DNA of 49,255 nt from Flavobacteriales bacterium UBA1958 (lineage in GTDB: Bacteria; Bacteroidota; Bacteroidia; Flavobacteriales_D; Sanyastnellaceae), in NCBI GenBank assembly GCA_002336675.1, contig DDEI01000030.1:1-49255 (forward strand), given 5' to 3'. Of this stretch, positions 44,415 through 49,255 are shown one piece after another; the stretch's first letter is position 1; every line of letters starts with the position of its first letter. A program made the position numbers and the translations under genes. The notes below the pieces were generated by a model. It saw only the letters and a list, made by a program, of their open reading frames with translations. It was not told the DNA's origin and made no database searches.

Positions 44415-45611
44415 ATGCAAAAGATTAGTACAATTATTGTTTCCGTATTTATAGTTTCATTTTCATCATTTTCACAGCAAATAGTAGACGGAAAATTCGG
44501 TAAAGGAATTAATATCATTACTGCAGACTCCAGTTTTAGTATGAATTTCTCAGCCCGATTTCAATCATTATACATGGTAGATGGAATAATTAATAACGAT
44601 AATCAAATCTCTGACGGCACCAGTCAGTTTCTTATTAGAAGATCAAGACTAAAGTTTGGCGGACATGCTTACTCGCCTAAGGTGAAGTATAAAATTGAGC
44701 TCGGATTATCGAACAGAGATATTAGTGGTGCAATCTCAGAGACGAAAGATGCTGATAGAATCATCCTAGACGCTGTCCTTAAATACAATTTTTATAAAGG
44801 TTTTAGTGTCTGGGGAGGACAAACGAAACTCCCAGGAAATAGGGAAAGGGTGATTTCATCCGGTAATCTTCAATTTGTAGATAGAAGCCTATTGAATTCT
44901 AAATATACGCTAGATCGCGATATGGGTATTCAACTTCGTCATAAGCATAAAATCGGGAAAATGGTCTTGAGAGAGGCGTTCTCACTATCACAGGGAGAAG
45001 GTAGAAATGTTACTGTTCTTAATATTGGAGGATTAGATTACACCTCAAGATTAGAAATACTTCCTTTTGGTACGTTTGCCAGTAAAGGTGATTATGTAGG
45101 TTCTGATACGAAAAGAGAAACTTCCCCCAAGCTTTCTGTTGGAGTTACTTACGATTTTCATGATAGAGCGGCAAGACAGAGAGGTCAGCAAGGAAGTTTT
45201 ATCGAAGGGACTAATGGTGAATACGTGACATCATCTTTAGAAACTGTTTTTATAGACCTTATGTTCAAGTACAAAGGGATTTCTGTAATGGCCGAATATG
45301 CAGATAAAAAAGGAGATAACTCTCAAGCATTAGATAATGAAGGAATATCTCAAGGGTATTTCTATACTGGAAAAGGTTTAAATCTGCAGGCAGGTTATTT
45401 ATTCAAGTCTAACTGGGAGTTAGCTGGTAGGTATACAAACATTCAACCAGAGGCTACTACAGGAAAGACTAAAATTGACCAATACACCTTCGGTACATCT
45501 AAGTACATAGTAGGACATAAGTTAAAAGTACAATCTGATCTTTCTTATACCAAAGAAGAAGGTAAAGAGGATAAGGTAATGATGAGATTACAGTTCGATA
45601 TCCATTTTTAA
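44415..45611 (+). CDS. OprO/OprP-family porin (phosphate-type)
   Basis: About 398 residues from the ATG at 44415 (a TTG at 44391 would add eight unlikely residues). Signal peptide MQKISTIIVSVFIVSFSSFSQ, then a 16-strand-type barrel: 'FLIRRSRLKFGGHAYSPKVK', 'GFSVWGGQTKLPGNRERVIS', 'QFVDRSLLNSKYTLDRDMGI', ending in VMMRLQFDIHF. The family includes phosphate- and polyphosphate-selective outer-membrane channels. Position beside two Na/Pi cotransporters and the shared 11-bp repeats support phosphate uptake here. arsM follows 72 nt later. Confidence 0.9.
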   Translation: MQKISTIIVSVFIVSFSSFSQQIVDGKFGKGINIITADSSFSMNFSARFQSLYMVDGIINNDNQISDGTSQFLIRRSRLKFGGHAYSPKVKYKIELGLSNRDISGAISETKDADRIILDAVLKYNFYKGFSVWGGQTKLPGNRERVISSGNLQFVDRSLLNSKYTLDRDMGIQLRHKHKIGKMVLREAFSLSQGEGRNVTVLNIGGLDYTSRLEILPFGTFASKGDYVGSDTKRETSPKLSVGVTYDFHDRAARQRGQQGSFIEGTNGEYVTSSLETVFIDLMFKYKGISVMAEYADKKGDNSQALDNEGISQGYFYTGKGLNLQAGYLFKSNWELAGRYTNIQPEATTGKTKIDQYTFGTSKYIVGHKLKVQSDLSYTKEEGKEDKVMMRLQFDIHF

Positions 45612-45671
45612 TTAGCGCGACAACTCCAATTTGGAATCACTTTTAACGCTGTAAATTCAGCTAATGTGTAT

Positions 45672-45679
45672 TAAATTTG
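45672..45679 (+). promoter_or_regulatory. Probable arsM promoter, implying a leaderless mRNA
   Basis: TAAATTTG, a full TANNTTTG match, ends only 4 nt before the arsM ATG (45684). Transcription from it would begin at or next to the start codon. No -33 match is clear. Confidence 0.4.
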
Positions 45680-45683
45680 TAGC

Positions 45684-46736
45684 ATGAATACTATTCACTC
45701 GGAAGTACAGGATTATTACGGAACAGAATTACAAGTTTCTGAAGATTTGAAAACGAATGCCTGTTGCACTTTAACTAAGCCACCTAAACACATTTTAGAA
45801 GCACTAAATTTAGTAGCCGATGAAGTTCAGGCCAAGTATTATGGTTGTGGGCTAACATTGCCTTCTGCTGTTCATGGACTTAGAATTCTGGATTTGGGCT
45901 CTGGTAGTGGAAGAGACTGTTATATAGCAGCTAAATTAGTAGGAGAAACAGGCTCCATTATAGGCGTGGATATGACAGACGAACAGTTAGCTGTAGCCAA
46001 CAATCATATAGAATATCACAGAGAAAAATTCGGGTATAAAGAATCCAATGTCGAATTTATAAAAGGAAATATCGAGGAACTAGATGCGCTTGGTTTTGAA
46101 AATGAGTCATTCGATATAATCATTTCGAACTGTGTTATTAACCTGGCCACTGATAAGCAGAAAGTTCTAAATGATGCTTTTGCTCTTCTTAAGCCAGGAG
46201 GAGAAATGTACTTCTCCGATGTTTACAGTGATAGAAGGGTTCCTAAAACATTACAAGACAACAGGGTCTTATGGGGAGAGTGTCTTAGTGGAGCTCTTTA
46301 CTGGAATGACTTTTTAAATACAGCTAAGAGCGCAGGATTCACTGACCCTAGAGCCACAGAAAATAAGCCTGTTACAGTAGAAAACGAAGAGCTAGAAATC
46401 CTTCTTGGAGATATCAAGTTCTACTCCGTGACTTATCGTCTTATGAAAATTGATGGACTGGAAAGTGACTGTGAAGATTACGGTCAAGCAGTTAATTATA
46501 AAGGAGGTATTCCTGAAGAAGAAAATGCATTTCTATTAGATGACCATCATTATTTCCCTAGGGGAAAAGTAATTTCGGTATGTGGAAATACCTATAAAAT
46601 GCTTTTCGACACGAGGTTTAAAGAGTACTTCGATTTTTATGGTACTTGGGATGTTCACTACGGTATTTTTGAAGGCTGTGGTGGAAGTATGCCATTTAGC
46701 GTTTCAGCAGATTCTTCAGCAGAATCTTGTTGTTAA
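45684..46736 (+). CDS. arsM: Arsenite S-adenosylmethionine methyltransferase ArsM
   Basis: A 350-residue ArsM. DLGSGSGRD at 70-78 binds SAM. The arsenic-binding cysteines of the family appear to be present: Cys54 in KYYGCGL, Cys150 in 'IIISNCVINLATDKQKVL' and Cys200 in WGECLSGALYW. Cys27-Cys28 near the N-terminus and a terminal Cys-Cys may bind further arsenic. The C-terminal domain ('GNTYKMLFDTRFKEYF ... YGIFEGCGG') is that of the longer ArsM forms. It methylates As(III) in the cytoplasm. It sits next to phosphate uptake genes, the entry route of arsenate; no arsR, arsC or arsB is in the window. Confidence 0.95.
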   Translation: MNTIHSEVQDYYGTELQVSEDLKTNACCTLTKPPKHILEALNLVADEVQAKYYGCGLTLPSAVHGLRILDLGSGSGRDCYIAAKLVGETGSIIGVDMTDEQLAVANNHIEYHREKFGYKESNVEFIKGNIEELDALGFENESFDIIISNCVINLATDKQKVLNDAFALLKPGGEMYFSDVYSDRRVPKTLQDNRVLWGECLSGALYWNDFLNTAKSAGFTDPRATENKPVTVENEELEILLGDIKFYSVTYRLMKIDGLESDCEDYGQAVNYKGGIPEEENAFLLDDHHYFPRGKVISVCGNTYKMLFDTRFKEYFDFYGTWDVHYGIFEGCGGSMPFSVSADSSAESCC

Positions 46737-47449
46737 GCCCCTCCATTTTTAGGTCTCAAAAAAGTAGCTAAAATTCAACGACAGGTCACTTTAATTATTC
46801 ATTTTGGGGTTTGTCGTGAAGTTTCTGTTGTACTTCACTCCTATTCAAAAACGCTCATAGATTGGATGATAAGCGCATACTATCATAGATGTAAATGGAA
46901 CCCGTTTAGATACAGCTTCTTCTCAATTGGAAGCTGTTACGTGTGAATCGAATATATATTCCATTCCCTCTTGAAAATGAGTTTGTCTATTATAATCAAT
47001 CCTAAGTTGAGTGGTTTCCATTTTTATAGAACTCCATCTCTTTAAAGCCCTTATTGAAACTTGAATACCTCCCTGCTCCTGAATTCTGAGATGGGATTTT
47101 TAAAACCATGACTATTAAGAGTATATCGGCGACGACATCTAAACTTGAATTATGAAAATATGTTTTTTCTCCCGCGCTCGAGTCTTTTTTCTAAATAAGC
47201 TATGAGTATAGTGTTGCGTGAACTCAAGCCCAATGGCAGGCGTTGATTTATTTTAATACTGAATTTATCTGAGCTTCTCGCTTTTCTCACTTAGTGGAAA
47301 GTGGCCTGCCCAAGTTCGCTCTAATCTTATTCTTCAGTTTTGACTTAAACTTTTTTAGCTTATTGGTGTTTTGTTAGCATCTCGGTTTCACTACTTATAA
47401 ATTATCATTAACATTTATTTTTCTTTGCAACGCGGAAAAAATCCTACTA
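46737..47449. other. Long intergenic region with short hairpins, no gene seen
   Basis: About 710 nt with stop codons in all frames. It holds a perfect 7-bp hairpin GTGAAGT/ACTTCAC (46816-46838), possibly the end of the arsM transcript although no T-run follows, a hairpin CAGCTTC/GAAGCTG near 46914-46937 and a 12-bp palindrome at 46950-46961. A weak TANNTTTG-like box (TTTCTTTG, 47420-47427) precedes topB. No RNA gene is recognised. Confidence 0.45.
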
Positions 47450-49255
47450 ATGAAAGTATGTATAGCCGAAAAACCAAGTGTAGCAAGAGAAATAGCTAAT
47501 GTACTGGGTGCTGATAAAAAGCACAGCGGCTACTTCGAGGGGAATGGTTATGCGGTTACATACACGTTTGGACACCTCTGTGCGCTTATGGAACCAAAGG
47601 ATTATAAGTCTTACTGGAAAAGTTGGGATTTAAATGACCTGCCTATGCTGCCTGAAAAATTCATGACCAAAGTGGTTGATAACGATGGTGTTCAAAAGCA
47701 GTTCGATGTTATAAAATCATTACTTGACAAAGCCGATTTAGTTATCAATTGTGGGGATGCTGGTCAAGAGGGAGAACTTATACAACGCTGGGTTATTAAC
47801 CAAGCCGAGTACAAAGGTGAAGTTCAGCGGTTATGGATTTCTTCGCTAACTAACGAAGCTATTAGAGAGGGATTCCAAAACTTAAAGCCTGCTGAGGATT
47901 ATGAAAATCTATTTTACGCAGGGTTTTCTAGAGCTATAGGTGATTGGATTCTAGGAATTAATGCCACCAGACTTTACACGCTAAAACATGGTGGGTACAA
48001 GCAGATGCTTTCTGTAGGAAGAGTTCAGACCCCTACACTAGCCATGGTGGTGAATAGGCATAAAGAGATTATCAACTTTAAGCCCGTACCATACTGGGAG
48101 CTTCAAACGACGTACAAAGAGATTAATTTCAACTGTGAAGAAGGAAGGTTTACTACTGAAGAAGAGGGGAAAACTTTTGCTGATAAGGTAAAGGAAAGTG
48201 AGTTTGAAATAGTTTCTGTGACTAAAAAGAAGGGCAGGGAATATGCACCTAGATTGTTTGATTTAACGGGACTTCAGGTTTACTGTAATAATAAGTTCAG
48301 CATGACTGCTGACGATACGCTAAAGACCGCTCAGAAGCTTTATGAAATGAAGGTGGTTACGTATCCTAGAGTTGATACGACCTATCTTTCTGAGGATATT
48401 CACCCTAAGGTGAAAGGAACTTTAGAGAAGCTTTCTGATTATGCTGAAATAACTACTCCTGTGCTGGCTAAGCCTATTAAAAAAAGTAAAAAAGTTTTTG
48501 ATAACAACAAGGTTACTGATCACCACGCCATTATTCCTACAGGAGATACAGGTTATTTAAATGCTCATCAGCAGCAGGTTTATGATATTATAACTCGGAG
48601 GTTTATAGCTGTGTTTTATGATGACTGTGAGGTAGGGAATACTTCGGTAATAGGAAGTGCAGCTGATGTGAGTTTTAAAACCACAGGAAAGGTTATTATT
48701 AAAAAAGGCTGGCGAAAGGTTTTCGAATGGGGCGTGCAAAAAGAGAAAAAAGAAGACGGAATTCTTCCAGATTTTAAGAAAGGCGAAACTGGACCTCACG
48801 AGCCTTCTTTTACGCAGAAAGAAACTAAAGCTCCTAAGTGTTTTTCAGAGGCCACACTTTTAAGAGCCATGGAGACTGCTGGAAAGCAAGTGGATGATGA
48901 AGAAATGAGAGAGCTCATGAAGGAAAACGGTATAGGAAGACCGTCTACCAGAGCTAACATCATAGAAACGCTCTTTAGAAGACAATATATAATTAGACGG
49001 AAAAAGCAGGTTCACCCTACTCCTAATGGTGTCCAGCTGATAGACACCATTAAAAACAAACTCCTGACATCTGCAGAGCTTACTGGTACCTGGGAGAAGC
49101 AGCTGAGAGAAATAGAACAGGGAAAATACAACGCTGGCTCTTTTATCAAGCACATGAAGCAGATGGTAGACCAATTGGTTTATGAGGTAAGAATAGAACA
49201 GAATATTCCTAAAATTTCTGCTGTAACTGAAGTGACTGCTAAACCTGCTGGTAAA
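47450..49255 (+). CDS. topB: DNA topoisomerase III (3' end beyond the window)
   Basis: The first 602 codons of a type IA topoisomerase; the frame is open at the window edge. It starts MKVCIAEKPSVAREIANVLG, the TopB-type opening. The TOPRIM region has 'VINCGDAGQEGELIQRW', the strand-passage part 'LSVGRVQTPTLAMVV', and the active Tyr is in VVTYPRVDTTYL. 'ATLLRAMETAGKQVDDEEMR' and 'ENGIGRPSTRANIIETLFRR' are conserved. It relaxes and decatenates DNA by single-strand passage. At least the catalytic core is complete; the C-terminal tail is not visible. It has its own long upstream region. Confidence 0.95.
   Translation, partial: MKVCIAEKPSVAREIANVLGADKKHSGYFEGNGYAVTYTFGHLCALMEPKDYKSYWKSWDLNDLPMLPEKFMTKVVDNDGVQKQFDVIKSLLDKADLVINCGDAGQEGELIQRWVINQAEYKGEVQRLWISSLTNEAIREGFQNLKPAEDYENLFYAGFSRAIGDWILGINATRLYTLKHGGYKQMLSVGRVQTPTLAMVVNRHKEIINFKPVPYWELQTTYKEINFNCEEGRFTTEEEGKTFADKVKESEFEIVSVTKKKGREYAPRLFDLTGLQVYCNNKFSMTADDTLKTAQKLYEMKVVTYPRVDTTYLSEDIHPKVKGTLEKLSDYAEITTPVLAKPIKKSKKVFDNNKVTDHHAIIPTGDTGYLNAHQQQVYDIITRRFIAVFYDDCEVGNTSVIGSAADVSFKTTGKVIIKKGWRKVFEWGVQKEKKEDGILPDFKKGETGPHEPSFTQKETKAPKCFSEATLLRAMETAGKQVDDEEMRELMKENGIGRPSTRANIIETLFRRQYIIRRKKQVHPTPNGVQLIDTIKNKLLTSAELTGTWEKQLREIEQGKYNAGSFIKHMKQMVDQLVYEVRIEQNIPKISAVTEVTAKPAGK

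Noticed and set aside
1..49255. Search for CRISPR arrays, tRNA or rRNA genes, insertion sequences and phage genes
   Set aside because: None seen by reading; a covariance-model scan could still reveal small RNAs in the long gaps.

Overview
The window looks like a chromosomal segment of a marine-type Bacteroidota, most likely Flavobacteriales. The evidence is AT-rich DNA, near absence of Shine-Dalgarno sequences, promoter-like TANNTTTG boxes before several genes, many SxxC-type lipoproteins, a TonB-dependent receptor with a carboxypeptidase-regulatory-like N-terminus, and families typical of this phylum (DUF4249, DUF5686, DUF5777, DUF493). Species cannot be told from the sequence alone. I see no rRNA, tRNA, CRISPR array, transposase or phage gene.

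Layout. 190-2383: two small lipoproteins and an outer-membrane barrel (- strand), with a terminator in the middle of the set. 2640-5712: typA, a decayed gene end and msrA. 5874-9111: DUF4249 lipoprotein and TonB receptor pair. 9393-10971: a TIGR04283-type glycosyltransferase divergent from a DUF547 lipoprotein. 10949-20596: DUF5686 protein and a tight seven-gene - strand run (GH13 protein, mgsA, prmC, ligA, AI-2E-type permease, rhodanese lipoprotein, fatty acid hydroxylase). 20732-24120: LPP20-like lipoprotein, SixA-like phosphatase, a membrane protein and pyrG. 24107-26809: O-antigen-ligase-like protein, a tryptophan 2,3-dioxygenase-family protein and a broken truncated haemoglobin. 26916-30441: glycolysis/sugar operon pfkA-gap-sugar kinase-pgmB, divergent from an NrtR-type Nudix regulator. 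31496-31948: cold-shock-domain protein with a long leader. 32724-37178: monohaem lipoprotein, DUF5777 barrel, dihaem cytochrome, LVIVD-like lipoprotein and another barrel. 37175-39434: rlmI-type methyltransferase, a small membrane protein and DUF493. 39621-46736: two tandem Na/Pi cotransporters, a divergent OprO/P-type porin and arsM. 47450-end: topB, cut by the window edge.

How the genes may work together. The phosphate block (two transporters, porin, 11-bp direct repeats between them) together with arsM suggests a phosphate-starvation uptake unit with arsenic detoxification beside it, since arsenate enters by phosphate routes. The TIGR04283 glycosyltransferase and DUF547 protein are families often seen with arsenosugar genes, but no ArsS is present here. 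The cytochrome-barrel-cytochrome genes are translationally coupled and may form an uncharacterised envelope redox unit.

Most notable points: a pyrG start region with a C-run and a start-codon-masking hairpin resembling enterobacterial pyrC/pyrD control; the 11-bp repeat array in front of the phosphate genes; a GH13 protein lacking the usual catalytic Glu and invariant Arg; PfkA with Asn in the usual GGDG motif; and a globin gene with two in-frame UAA codons but otherwise intact.
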